Assembly: GCA_039683515.1 (NCBI GenBank)
Contig: JBDKRG010000014.1
Span: 1-36,903, forward strand
Source: JAJFUE01 sp039683515
GTDB taxonomy: Bacteria > Sumerlaeota > Sumerlaeia > MVZB01
Length of the DNA stretch: 36,903 nt
Direction: 5' to 3'
Position 1 is the stretch's first letter. Every line of letters starts with the position of its first letter. The translations under genes and the position numbers were made by a program. The notes beneath the pieces were generated by a model that did not search any database, had not been told where the DNA came from, and saw nothing but the letters and a program-made list of their open reading frames with translations. Of the stretch, positions 24,113 through 32,221 are shown one piece after another.

Positions 24113-26638
24113 TCAGTTCGCGGTTTCCGGTATCAAATCCATTTGCGCTTCGAGCTTGTGAATGTCAAGGCCGAACAGGCTGTTGCCCATTTGCTGCTGG
24201 CCGCCGGCCGACTGTGCCTCGAGCCGTACCCGGATCATCGGCGTCCGCGGGTTGACCCAGTCGGCGCGGATGTCGATCCGCCGCTGCCGGCGCGTATTGG
24301 ACTGGTCGGGCGGGACGAGCAGCTCCCACTCGTTGCGGCCGTAGTTGTAGACCTGCAGCCGCGCCGTCTGCGCGTGCGTCTCGAACTCCAGGTCGATCGT
24401 GCCGCCGGTGCAGCGCACCGCGTTGGCCAGCCGCGGCGGCGCGATGAGCACGTCGGCCCACGCGCTGTCGAGCTTGCACCAGCACCCCTCGTCGCCGAAC
24501 GCCAGGCTGCCGCCGGGGCGCTGCTGCATGTCGTAGTGGTAAACCTCGCGGCGCAGGAGGCCGTCGCCGGTGCGCACGACGGCGCGCCCGGCGATCCGCA
24601 GCGGCAGGTCGACCTCGATGAGCCCCATGCCGTTGGTTTTGTCGGGGGCCGGGTCGACCTTGATCCCGCTCATCCACGCCGCCTGGCGCGCGATGAGCCG
24701 GCAGCGCCGCTGCGGGTGCACCAGGTCCAGGTTCGGGTAAACGTCCGAGTCCATCCTGGAGACGGCGTCGGCCCATCCGTTCAGGCTGGGGTCGGCGTTC
24801 CTCTGCGTGGGCCGCGGCGGCCGCCTCCCCCGCATCTGGTAGGGGATGTCGTCCTCCTGCTGGCTCCGCACGGTCTTGGCGGCGCGGTCGGGCCGCACGA
24901 CCCGCTCGAACTTCGCGCCGGGCTCGAGCCGGCCGACGTCGACGAGCCACGGGCCGATCCGCACGGAGGCGCCGTCGAGCGCGCTCCTGGTTTTGTTCTC
25001 GACGCGAATGCTGAACCGGCCGTCCTCGAGGAGCGTCACCTCGCCGTCGACCGTCCCCTTGAGGCTGAACGGGCGCTCGCCGGCGTAGTAGATCGCCTCC
25101 CACTGGCCGGCCGGCTGGGTCAGCTCGTAGCCGCCGTCGGGCGCCGCCACGGCCATGCCGCCGCGCGTGCCGCCGGAGCCGCGCTCGAGGCCGGTGGCGT
25201 TGATGAACCGCCGCCCCATCGTCGAGAACAGCTCCTGGCGCGGGTCCTGGTACATGTTGAGGAGCGGCACGATCGAGCCGACCGGGCCGGCGTTGAGCCG
25301 GTAGGCCTGCCGCCGCGGCGAGAACTGCATCGCGTTCCACAGCAGAAGCCCGTCGGGGTGGCCGGCGGCGGCGTGCACGATCTCGGCGGTGCCGAACTGC
25401 TGGCGCCCGCCCTTGGAGACGACGCCGTAGCCGTAAATGGCCGCGAAGAACAGGATCGACAGGGCCGGGATCGTCAGCCACGCCAGCTCCAGCCGGCGCC
25501 GCTTGCGCAGCAGCGAGAAGTTCATCGGCCCGACGACGACGACGAAGATCGCGATGATCAGGATCACGACGAGCCGGCTCGGCAGGTGGATCGTGTCCTC
25601 GAACGGCATGATGTCGCTGGTTTCCCAGTAGTGGCGGGCGCGGACGTCCTCGAGCCCGGGGGCCAGGACCAGCGCCTCGTCGAAGCTCGCGATCGCCGAG
25701 CGCAGCACCGTGTTGCCGAGCATGCCGGGGTCGATCCCCAGCGCCGCGATCGAGCCCATCCCGTACGGCCGCTCGAGCGCGATCGGCCCGAGCCGGCTTC
25801 CCCACGTCACCCGCGCCCCGGCCACCGGCTCGCCCCACGTCGTCATGAGGATCCGTTCGGCCCCGGCGGCCGGGTCGAGCTCGGCCAGCCCGATCTCGCG
25901 CGCCTCGACGAGCGGCGCCGGCAGCCGCGGCGCCAGCCAGCGGTCCTGCCGGATGTCCGAGACGACCTTGGGCGTGACGACCAGCATCCGGCCGCCGAGC
26001 CGCAGCCACTGGTCGAGCGCGTTGAGCTGGTCGATCTCGAGCATCCCCGAAACCGCCTGCCGGACGACGAGGAGCTTCACGCCGTCGTAGCTCTTGTAGT
26101 CGCGCGGCATCGACGAGGCCTGGATGACGCGCGTGTTGGCGGCGTCGGCGGCGGTGCTGAGGAAGCTGGGCGTGTCGTTGGGCGACGTGAGCAGCAGGAC
26201 GGTCGGGACGATGATCCCCATGTCGCGCTGGTTGTCCAGGTTGAGCGCGGCGGTGTTGGGCATGAGCTGCTCGCGGTAAACCGTGCGGCCGCGCCGGGTG
26301 ACGAGCGCGATCGTGACCGGCTCGAGCTTTTGCGGCAGGAGCACCGGCAGCTCCAGGAGCTTGTGGCCGCCGATCGGCAGCTCGATCGGCATCGCGAACT
26401 GGTAGCTGACGCCGTTCTGGTCGGTGGTCGTCGCCTGGAGCTGGCCCTCGAAATCCTGGTCGCGCCCGAGCGGGCTGGTGCGGTTGGTCAAGCTGACGCG
26501 CAGCGGCGTCCACCCGCCGGCCTTGTAGCTGTTGCCGAGGCCGACCTCGGTGGTGACGACGAACTCGGCGCGCGCCGCGGCGGCCAGCCCGATTAAAAAA
26601 GCCGCCAGAATCAGCGGCCGGCGGATGAGATGCGACAT
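24113..26638 (-). CDS. Large membrane-anchored extracytoplasmic protein of the ABC operon
   Basis: This is an 841-residue protein; the start is taken at ATG 26638 (GGTGAT upstream), although an in-frame GTG at 26647 is possible. A signal peptide (MSHLIRRPLILAAFLIGLAAAARA) is followed by a beta-rich N-domain. A segment near ~135-235 resembles a glutamine-amidotransferase-like fold (QLNALDQWLRLGGRMLVV). Two adjacent transmembrane helices lie at about 365-425 (RLVVILIIAIFVVVVGPMNF). A large C-terminal domain completes the protein. The layout resembles the auxiliary GldG/COG3225-type components that accompany GldA-like ABC ATPases. It probably serves as the periplasmic or accessory subunit of the exporter. 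The role is inferred from operon context. Confidence 0.78.
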   Translation of the reverse strand: MSHLIRRPLILAAFLIGLAAAARAEFVVTTEVGLGNSYKAGGWTPLRVSLTNRTSPLGRDQDFEGQLQATTTDQNGVSYQFAMPIELPIGGHKLLELPVLLPQKLEPVTIALVTRRGRTVYREQLMPNTAALNLDNQRDMGIIVPTVLLLTSPNDTPSFLSTAADAANTRVIQASSMPRDYKSYDGVKLLVVRQAVSGMLEIDQLNALDQWLRLGGRMLVVTPKVVSDIRQDRWLAPRLPAPLVEAREIGLAELDPAAGAERILMTTWGEPVAGARVTWGSRLGPIALERPYGMGSIAALGIDPGMLGNTVLRSAIASFDEALVLAPGLEDVRARHYWETSDIMPFEDTIHLPSRLVVILIIAIFVVVVGPMNFSLLRKRRRLELAWLTIPALSILFFAAIYGYGVVSKGGRQQFGTAEIVHAAAGHPDGLLLWNAMQFSPRRQAYRLNAGPVGSIVPLLNMYQDPRQELFSTMGRRFINATGLERGSGGTRGGMAVAAPDGGYELTQPAGQWEAIYYAGERPFSLKGTVDGEVTLLEDGRFSIRVENKTRSALDGASVRIGPWLVDVGRLEPGAKFERVVRPDRAAKTVRSQQEDDIPYQMRGRRPPRPTQRNADPSLNGWADAVSRMDSDVYPNLDLVHPQRRCRLIARQAAWMSGIKVDPAPDKTNGMGLIEVDLPLRIAGRAVVRTGDGLLRREVYHYDMQQRPGGSLAFGDEGCWCKLDSAWADVLIAPPRLANAVRCTGGTIDLEFETHAQTARLQVYNYGRNEWELLVPPDQSNTRRQRRIDIRADWVNPRTPMIRVRLEAQSAGGQQQMGNSLFGLDIHKLEAQMDLIPETAN

Positions 26639-26767
26639 TGGGATCACCGTAACACATCCAACCCAAAAACTGCGCAGTCCGTATGCGTCGATAACTTTAC
26701 CCTACCCCGCCCAAATCTTGCAAGAGCCCCACGCGTTTTTCCCCGCCGCGCGAGGTTTCTTTTCCCA

Positions 26768-27718
26768 TCACGGATCGTAGCGCCGCCTGAGCGTCTCCTC
26801 CGCCGCGCCGTAGAGGAAATAAGCCTTCGGATACGTCACCGCCATGGCGAATGCCAGCGCCGCGATCGAAACCCCGATGGGAAGCGCCACCGCGACGTCA
26901 TGCCGCCAAAACCTCCCCCCGACCGAGAACAGTTCGTGCCAGGCCGCCAGCGTCAAGGCCATGCCCAGCGACAGGAACATGCTGAAAAACAGGCCGGCGA
27001 TCGTGCTCCATTTGCGCCCGCGGCCGCCCGCGAACCATTTCCACTCGGTGACATATTGATACACCCCGGCGATCCACACGATCAGAACGAGATACAGTGT
27101 CATGAAGAGCCAGGCATAGATCTCGGGCTCGACCCACACCCAGCCGCCGCTCAAGACGTCGGCCGCGATGAACACCGCCCACACCGCCGCCCAGCCGACA
27201 ATCACCCGGTAGCGCTGGCAGAAAATCAGCATGTGGTGCAAAAAGAATTCATCCCGCCCCAGGTGCGTCACCAGCAGCTCGCCCAGCCGGCCGCGCGACA
27301 GGTTCTTCATGTGGTTGGACTGGTCGTTCACGAACAGGTGATAACGCAGCAGCAGGAATATGAACCCGCCGTAAAAGTACGGCATGAGGTTCTCGGGGAA
27401 GACAAACGTCCGGTTGAGGCCGTCATCGGTCAGGAACCAACGATGCCAGTCGCGCACCGGCACGCCCTTGATCCGGATGACCGTGTAGAAGATGTGCGCC
27501 GCCATCAGCGCGAGGCAGCCGACCAGGACCAGCTCGAGCAACTCGGTCAGCAGGAACCGCACCGGCCGCCGCGCGCGCCGCTCCGAATAGAGGACCAGCG
27601 GGTTGTCGCGCCAGTTCCTGTCCTCGAGGAGGGTGGCGGGCAGGAGCATGTCGCCGATGGTGAAATGCGTGATCTCACCGGTGTCGGCGGGTCCGAAATG
27701 CGTGTCGAGCCGTGTCAT
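26768..27718 (-). CDS. Permease-like membrane protein 3 of the ABC operon
   Basis: This is a 316-residue protein from the ATG at 27718 (GAGGG about 8 nt upstream), with about six transmembrane helices. It begins with an ITHFTIGDMLLPATLLEDR-type cytoplasmic motif and a DNPLVLYSERR block shared with its two upstream paralogues. Between helices 2 and 3 it has NHMKNLSRGRLGELLVTHLG, comparable to the amphipathic ER..LLLTP..E segment of ABC-2 permeases. The C-terminal part holds YVTEWKWFAGGRGRKW, also shared. No function is known; it is probably one of three subunits of the transporter channel. Downstream lies a 130-bp gap before the large periplasmic protein. Confidence 0.78.
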   Translation of the reverse strand: MTRLDTHFGPADTGEITHFTIGDMLLPATLLEDRNWRDNPLVLYSERRARRPVRFLLTELLELVLVGCLALMAAHIFYTVIRIKGVPVRDWHRWFLTDDGLNRTFVFPENLMPYFYGGFIFLLLRYHLFVNDQSNHMKNLSRGRLGELLVTHLGRDEFFLHHMLIFCQRYRVIVGWAAVWAVFIAADVLSGGWVWVEPEIYAWLFMTLYLVLIVWIAGVYQYVTEWKWFAGGRGRKWSTIAGLFFSMFLSLGMALTLAAWHELFSVGGRFWRHDVAVALPIGVSIAALAFAMAVTYPKAYFLYGAAEETLRRRYDP

Positions 27719-27747
27719 GCCGGGTCCCTCGCTTCGCTCGGCCGGGT

Positions 27748-28824
27748 TCAGCCTTCGCCTCGCGGCATCGGGTTCGGCCGGTCGGGATCGAATCGCCACG
27801 CCAGAAGCTGCGCGGCCGCACGGTAGACGCCGTCGCCGATAAAGTACGTGACGACAACGGCGGCGCAGAACATCAAAACAACGACCAGAATGCCGCCCTG
27901 GCTGAAATCCATGCTCACCTCATAGATTCCATCCTTGGCGGGCCAACTCCACCCAATAAAACCGCCGCCGAGCCGGCTCGATGTGATCCCGCGCACGGTC
28001 TTGTCCCAAATCGCCCAGCTCGTAAACACCCAGATCGCCGCGGCGACGGCCAGGCTGAACGCGAGGCTCAGCACCGGCCGCCAGCGCCGGGCGGCGCCGC
28101 CCGCGAACCACTTCCATTCCGTCACGTACTGAACGACGCCGCCAACCCACGTGAACAGGACCATGTTCAGCGTCGCGATCAGCCACGTATACATCCCCCC
28201 CTGCACCCATCGGACCTCGCCCATGAGGATGTCGGCCCCGATCGCGACGCCCCACACGACCCCCCACGCCACGAGCACCCGGTAGCGATGGCAGAACATC
28301 AGGAAGTGGTGCAGGAAGTATTCCTCGCTGCCGAGCTGCGACAGCAGCAGCTCCGCCAGCCGCTCGCGCGACAGGTTCTTCATGTGGTTGGACTGATCAT
28401 TGATCAGCAGGTGATAGCGCAGCAGCAGGAAAATCATCGCCAGCCAGATGGCCGGCAGTTGCAGCAGGACCAGGTTCAGATTGTTCATCGTCGCCGAAGG
28501 CGCCGTGATCGGCTGCGGGAGCGTGACTACCGGATTGCTTGTGGAACGCATGAGGGCCTTTCCCGGCAATGTCTTCACGAGCGCATCCCTGTCCTGAAAG
28601 AACGCAAACGGAACGGCGACGATCAGCGCGGCGAGCGCGAGGAGCACGATTTCAAACAGCCGGGTCAGCACGAACCGCCACACCCGCCGCCCCCGCCGCT
28701 GCGAATAGACCACGAGCGGGTTGTCGCGCCAGTCGGTTGCCTTGAGGAGCCGCGCCGGCATCAGCATGTCGAGCGGGGTGAAGGACACCGGGGCGGAAAG
28801 CCTTTCGCGAAGAGGCTCATTCAT
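27748..28824 (-). CDS. Permease-like membrane protein 2 of the ABC operon
   Basis: This is a 358-residue paralogue with about six transmembrane helices. The start ATGAATGA overlaps the stop of the upstream gene by 8 nt, so translation is coupled. It shares the N-terminal FTPLDMLMPARLLKATDW motif, the DNPLVVYSQRRGRR block, NHMKNLSRERLAELLLSQLG and YVTEWKWFAGGAARRW with its neighbours. Across 28709-28784 it is identical base for base (76 nt) to the first paralogue. It carries a longer loop between helices 1 and 2. The family is otherwise unnamed. An ABC-2-type permease role is inferred from motif layout and the ATPase in the same operon. Confidence 0.8.
   Translation of the reverse strand: MNEPLRERLSAPVSFTPLDMLMPARLLKATDWRDNPLVVYSQRRGRRVWRFVLTRLFEIVLLALAALIVAVPFAFFQDRDALVKTLPGKALMRSTSNPVVTLPQPITAPSATMNNLNLVLLQLPAIWLAMIFLLLRYHLLINDQSNHMKNLSRERLAELLLSQLGSEEYFLHHFLMFCHRYRVLVAWGVVWGVAIGADILMGEVRWVQGGMYTWLIATLNMVLFTWVGGVVQYVTEWKWFAGGAARRWRPVLSLAFSLAVAAAIWVFTSWAIWDKTVRGITSSRLGGGFIGWSWPAKDGIYEVSMDFSQGGILVVVLMFCAAVVVTYFIGDGVYRAAAQLLAWRFDPDRPNPMPRGEG
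28709..28784 (-). repeat. Exact 76-bp duplicate shared with 29667-29742
   Basis: These 76 bases inside permease-like gene 2 are identical, including third codon positions, to 29667-29742 inside permease-like gene 1. The flanks diverge at once on both sides. This points to recent gene conversion or copying of just the N-terminal coding block. Confidence 0.9.
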
Positions 28825-29770
28825 AAAGCGCCCTGCTTCTGAGCCGCCTCATTGCCGTCTCGTAGACTTTATTGGCGAGGCCCCAGGTGACGACCAGGGC
28901 TCCGGCTGCACAGCTGAGCATCGTGACGCTGAAAAACATGACTATGAATGTATAAGTCGCAATGCTCAGGCTCGCGTCTTTCATGCGCGTTGAAATTTCA
29001 TATTGTGCGAGCATTTTCCGTGAGACGGGTGTGAGATCCGTGAGCGGGAAACCCCAAATGGCCACGGCAAGCGCAAGACTGATGGCAAGGCTCCGGATCG
29101 TGCGCCATCTCGGCCGGCCTCCCGCAAACCACATCCATTCCACAACATACTGGAAAATGCCCGCCACCCAGACCAAAGCGACGAGGTTGAGCGACATCGC
29201 GACCCACACATACATCAGCAGCCAGCTCCATGCTTTGTTTCCCAACGCAAAATCCACGGCCAGCGCCAACAGCCACACCGCACCCCACCCATAAAATATG
29301 GTATGGGAGCGGCACATCGTCAGCAGTGGATTCAAAAAAAGTTCGTCAGGGCCGAGATTGGTCAAAAGAATCTCCGGCATGCGCGCGCCCGAAAGATATT
29401 TGACATGAAGGAGCGCGCGGCCGGCCCAAAGCCGGTATCTCAGCAACAGAAACAGAAAAACCGGATAGAGCAGCGGAACATAAGCGGGAATAAATCGGAT
29501 TACTCGGTCGTCCAACCTGCCCGGCCGAAATTCCGCGACAAACCGTTCGAAATGCTCGACGAAGAAAAACGCATACACGGGAATCAGCGCGCCAAATGCA
29601 AAAAGAAAAATCTCGCTCAAGCGCATGGCGCAAAAATGCACCGTTTTGTTGTGTTGCGTCGCCACAACCACGAGCGGGTTGTCGCGCCAGTCGGTTGCCT
29701 TGAGGAGCCGCGCCGGCATCAGCATGTCGAGCGGGGTGAAGGGACGGGGCGTTTCCTCGTTCACGGCCAT
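28817..29770 (-). CDS. Permease-like membrane protein 1 of the ABC operon (first gene)
   Basis: This is a 317-residue protein from ATG 29770 (AGGA about 8 nt upstream; a TTG at 29806 would add 12 residues). It has about six transmembrane helices and the same N-terminal TPLDMLMPARLLKATDW motif as the next gene. The amphipathic loop here is LHVKYLSGARMPEILLTNLG. The central YVVEWMWFAGGRPRWR matches its paralogues. It opens the five-gene transcript. The 76-nt perfect match to paralogue 2 covers the N-terminal motif and stands out against otherwise clear divergence in the rest of the protein. Confidence 0.8.
   Translation of the reverse strand: MAVNEETPRPFTPLDMLMPARLLKATDWRDNPLVVVATQHNKTVHFCAMRLSEIFLFAFGALIPVYAFFFVEHFERFVAEFRPGRLDDRVIRFIPAYVPLLYPVFLFLLLRYRLWAGRALLHVKYLSGARMPEILLTNLGPDELFLNPLLTMCRSHTIFYGWGAVWLLALAVDFALGNKAWSWLLMYVWVAMSLNLVALVWVAGIFQYVVEWMWFAGGRPRWRTIRSLAISLALAVAIWGFPLTDLTPVSRKMLAQYEISTRMKDASLSIATYTFIVMFFSVTMLSCAAGALVVTWGLANKVYETAMRRLRSRALYE
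29667..29742 (-). repeat. Exact 76-bp duplicate shared with 28709-28784
   Basis: This is the second copy of the block encoding the FTPLDMLMPARLLKATDW region; see the partner entry. Confidence 0.9.
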
Positions 29771-29847
29771 GGCCTGTTCCTGAACCGCTGCTTCCGAACC
29801 GCCCAATCCTTCCCGTTTGGTTCAGAATAATCATCAAAAATCCTCAT

Positions 29848-29930
29848 CTTGGCGCTCTTGGCGTCTTGGCGTCAAAATCTTCTCCGCGCGCTCTGCCCTC
29901 CTCCGCCTCTCGGCGACAAAAAATTCCTCC
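29848..29930 (-). repeat. Composite CAGAG / CGCCAAG intergenic repeat
   Basis: On the minus strand this reads TTTTTTGTCGCCGAGAGG, then CAGAG-type units, then GATTTTGACGCCAAGACGCC, then further CGCCAAG steps. The order is the same as at 30897-30960 and 31934-32002. It fills the start-to-start gap between the ABC operon and the SDR gene. Confidence 0.75.
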
Positions 29931-29991
29931 ACACCCTTCCGAGCCCGCAAATCGGTGTCACGAACCATCATCTTCAGCTATGATGGAATAT

Positions 29992-30864
29992 ATGGACGAG
30001 ATGCCGGAAATCGCCAAGACCGTGCTGGTCACGGGGGCCTCGAGCGGGATCGGGAAGGCCGCGACGCGGCTGCTGGCCGGCCGCGGGCTGCGCGTCTTCG
30101 CCGGGGTGCGCCGCGTCGAGGACGCCGAGGCCATCACCGACGAGCGCATCCAGCCGGTGATGCTCGACATCACCGACGACGAGTCGATCGCCGCGGCCGC
30201 CGCCCGCATCGAAGCCGAGGTCGGCGAGGCCGGGCTCGACGGCCTGGTCAACAACGCCGGGCTGATGCTCGGCGGGCCGCTCGAGTTCTTCCCGATGGCC
30301 GACCTGCGCCGGATCCTCGAGGTCAACGTCGTCGGTCAGATCGCCGTCACGCAGGCGATGATGCCGCTTCTGCGCTGCGCGCACGGCCGGATCGTCAACA
30401 TCAGCTCGGTCAGCGGCCGGATGGCGCTGCCGCTGTTCGGGCCGTACAACGCGTCAAAATTTGCGCTCGAGGCCCTGAGCGACGCCCTGCGGATGGAGCT
30501 GGCCGGGTCGGGGGTGTCGGTCATCGTGATCGAGCCGGGCCCGGTCCAGAGCAACATCTGGAACAAGGCGCGCCAGCACAACGCCCAGCTCTGCGCGGCG
30601 ATGCAGGCGCGCACGGCCGAATTCTACGGCCCGCTCATCGAGGCCGTGCAGCGCGTCGCCAGCGAAAGCGAGGCGACGGCGATCCCGGCCGAGCGGCTCG
30701 CGGAGCTGATCTATCACGCGCTGACGGCGCGCCGACCGGCGACGCGCTACCCGATCGGCCGCTTCGCGCGCACGCGCGACCTGGCCGCGCGCATCCTCCC
30801 CGACCGCCTGCGCGACTGGATCATCCTCAGGCTGGGCCTGCGGATCAAGGGACAGTCTTCTTGA
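29992..30864 (+). CDS. SDR-family NAD(P)-dependent oxidoreductase
   Basis: This is a protein of about 290 residues from ATG 29992; ATGs at 29980, 29983 and 30001 are alternatives, and none has a strong Shine-Dalgarno sequence. It is a classical SDR: TGASSGIG at 14-21, NNAG at 87-90, catalytic Ser139 (NISSVSG) and the YNASK motif with Tyr152 and Lys156. The cofactor-binding end and VIVIEPGPVQSNIW loop fit retinol-dehydrogenase-like enzymes. The substrate is unknown; reduction or oxidation of a hydroxyl or ketone of a lipid or small molecule is typical. The stop codon lies within the first bases of a GATTGCGG repeat, so the C-terminal edge borders repeat DNA. Confidence 0.88.
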   Translation: MDEMPEIAKTVLVTGASSGIGKAATRLLAGRGLRVFAGVRRVEDAEAITDERIQPVMLDITDDESIAAAAARIEAEVGEAGLDGLVNNAGLMLGGPLEFFPMADLRRILEVNVVGQIAVTQAMMPLLRCAHGRIVNISSVSGRMALPLFGPYNASKFALEALSDALRMELAGSGVSVIVIEPGPVQSNIWNKARQHNAQLCAAMQARTAEFYGPLIEAVQRVASESEATAIPAERLAELIYHALTARRPATRYPIGRFARTRDLAARILPDRLRDWIILRLGLRIKGQSS

Positions 30865-31014
30865 TTGCGGATTGCGGATTTCGGATTGAACAGCTTTGTC
30901 GCAGAGGCGCAGAGCCGGGCCGAGTTGCAGAGAAGAGTTTTCACGCCAAGAGCGCAAAGGAAGATTTCGGATTGCGAATTTTAAATCCGAAATCCGCAAT
31001 CCGAAATCCGCAAT
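30863..31014. repeat. Composite repeat filling the SDR-purQ gap
   Basis: The left arm, GATTGCGGATTGCGGATT-type units at 30863-30887, and the right arm, complementary AATCCGAAATCCGCAAT-type units at 30984-31014, enclose a CAGAG/CGCCAAG-type composite (30897-30960). The left arm starts within the SDR stop codon, and the right arm ends 3 nt before the purQ stop. The whole gap between convergent genes is therefore repeat DNA and may double as a transcription stop. Confidence 0.8.
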
Positions 31015-31017
31015 TTA

Positions 31018-31830
31018 CTAAACGGCGACCTGTTCTTTCAGGAACGCCACGGCGTTTTCGAAGATTGCGAGGCCGAGCGGCGCGGGGTCGGGCTCGCCGA
31101 GGGCGCGGCGGCGCAGGAAATCGGGGTGGTGCTCGGGGCGGTGGAACGCCTCCGGGTGCGGCATCGTGCCGAAGATGCGGCCGGTGGCGTCGCAGATCCC
31201 CGCGATCGCCTCGATCGAGCCGTTGGGGTTGTCGGGGAACTTCATCGTCGTCTCGCCGGCTTCGTCAATGTACTGATAGACGACCTGGTTGTTTTGCATG
31301 AGCCGGCGCAGGACCGCCTCGCTCTCGACCATGAACTTGCCCTCGCCATGGCGCACCGGCAGGTCGATCACCTCGAGCCCGCGCGTGAAGACGCAGGGGG
31401 ACTCGGCGTTGACCTTGAGCCGCACCCACTGGTCGCGGAACGTGCCGCAGTCGTTGTGCGTCAGCGTGACGGACTGGGGGGTGTCCTTCGCGAACGGCTC
31501 GAAGCCGGGCAGCAGCCCGAGCTTGCAGAGGACCTGGAACCCGTTGCAGATGCCGATGACCAGCCCGCCGCCGCGGACGAACTCCGAGAGCTGCTCGGCC
31601 AGTCCATGCCGCAGCCGGATCGCCAGCGCGCGCCCCGCGCCCAGGTGGTCGCCGTAGCTGAACCCGCCCATGATGACCAGCAGCTGGCACTTCGACAGGC
31701 GCGAGGGATCGGCCAGCAGGTCGTTCAGGTGCAGCCGGTCGACGTCGGCGCCGGCGGCCTTGAGGCAGTATTCGGTCTCGGCTTCGCAGTTCAATCCGAA
31801 ACCGGTGATCAGCAGGGCGCGTGGTTTCAT
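31018..31830 (-). CDS. purQ: Phosphoribosylformylglycinamidine synthase, glutaminase subunit PurQ
   Basis: This is a 270-residue class I glutamine amidotransferase supplying ammonia to PurL in step four of purine synthesis. Cys95 in VIGICNGFQVL is the nucleophile; His225 and Glu227 (MPHPEAF) complete the triad. GGFSYGDHLGAGR is the PurQ signature. The start ATG 31830 has AGGA 8 nt upstream, inside a tandem GAGTCCT repeat. purL and purS are not in the window. The protein is slightly longer than many small-form PurQ subunits. Confidence 0.95.
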   Translation of the reverse strand: MKPRALLITGFGLNCEAETEYCLKAAGADVDRLHLNDLLADPSRLSKCQLLVIMGGFSYGDHLGAGRALAIRLRHGLAEQLSEFVRGGGLVIGICNGFQVLCKLGLLPGFEPFAKDTPQSVTLTHNDCGTFRDQWVRLKVNAESPCVFTRGLEVIDLPVRHGEGKFMVESEAVLRRLMQNNQVVYQYIDEAGETTMKFPDNPNGSIEAIAGICDATGRIFGTMPHPEAFHRPEHHPDFLRRRALGEPDPAPLGLAIFENAVAFLKEQVAV

Positions 31831-31835
31831 ATTTG

Positions 31836-31867
31836 GAGTCCTGAGTCCTGGGTCCTGAGTCCTGAGT
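31836..31867 (-). repeat. Four-unit heptamer tandem repeat carrying the purQ Shine-Dalgarno sequence
   Basis: GAGTCCT is repeated at 31836-31842, 31843-31849, 31850-31856 (GGGTCCT) and 31857-31863. On the purQ strand each unit reads AGGACTC, so four Shine-Dalgarno-like AGGA cores precede the start codon, the nearest at 8 nt. Unit number could change translation or mRNA structure. Confidence 0.8.
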
Positions 31868-31933
31868 GTCAAACACAACAGTCGGCTTGAATTTTAGCTT
31901 TCCAATTGCGGGCAGTGAAGGGAAAATTCTCTT

Positions 31934-32221
31934 TTGTCGCGGAGAGGCAGAGTCGGGCAGAGAACGCGGAGATTTTTACGCCAAGACGCCAAGAGCGCCA
32001 AGCTGATGCGGGGATGATTTCGATTTTTTTGAACGATTGAGGATTTGTTTCGAATTTTTGAGCGATTTTGAACGATTCAGGATTGATTTATGAAGACCCC
32101 GAAGATTTTTACGCCAAGACGCCAAGAGCGCCAAGCTGATGCGGGGATGATTTCGATTTTTTGAACGATTCAGGATTTGTTTCGAATTTATGACCGATTT
32201 TGAACGATTCAGGATTGATTC
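31934..32221 (+). repeat. Tandem duplication of a 133-bp leader and start region
   Basis: This begins with a CAGAG/CGCCAAG composite. The block at 31971-32103 (133 bp) is repeated from 32104 to the oppA-like start with about 95% identity. Each copy carries the CGCCAAG run, two GAACGATTCAGGATT boxes (four in all: 32031, 32070, 32163, 32202) and a start codon after AGGATTGATT. The first copy's ATG (32090) opens a 24-codon reading frame that ends at 32164 inside the second copy. There is no larger gene in this gap. Confidence 0.85.
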
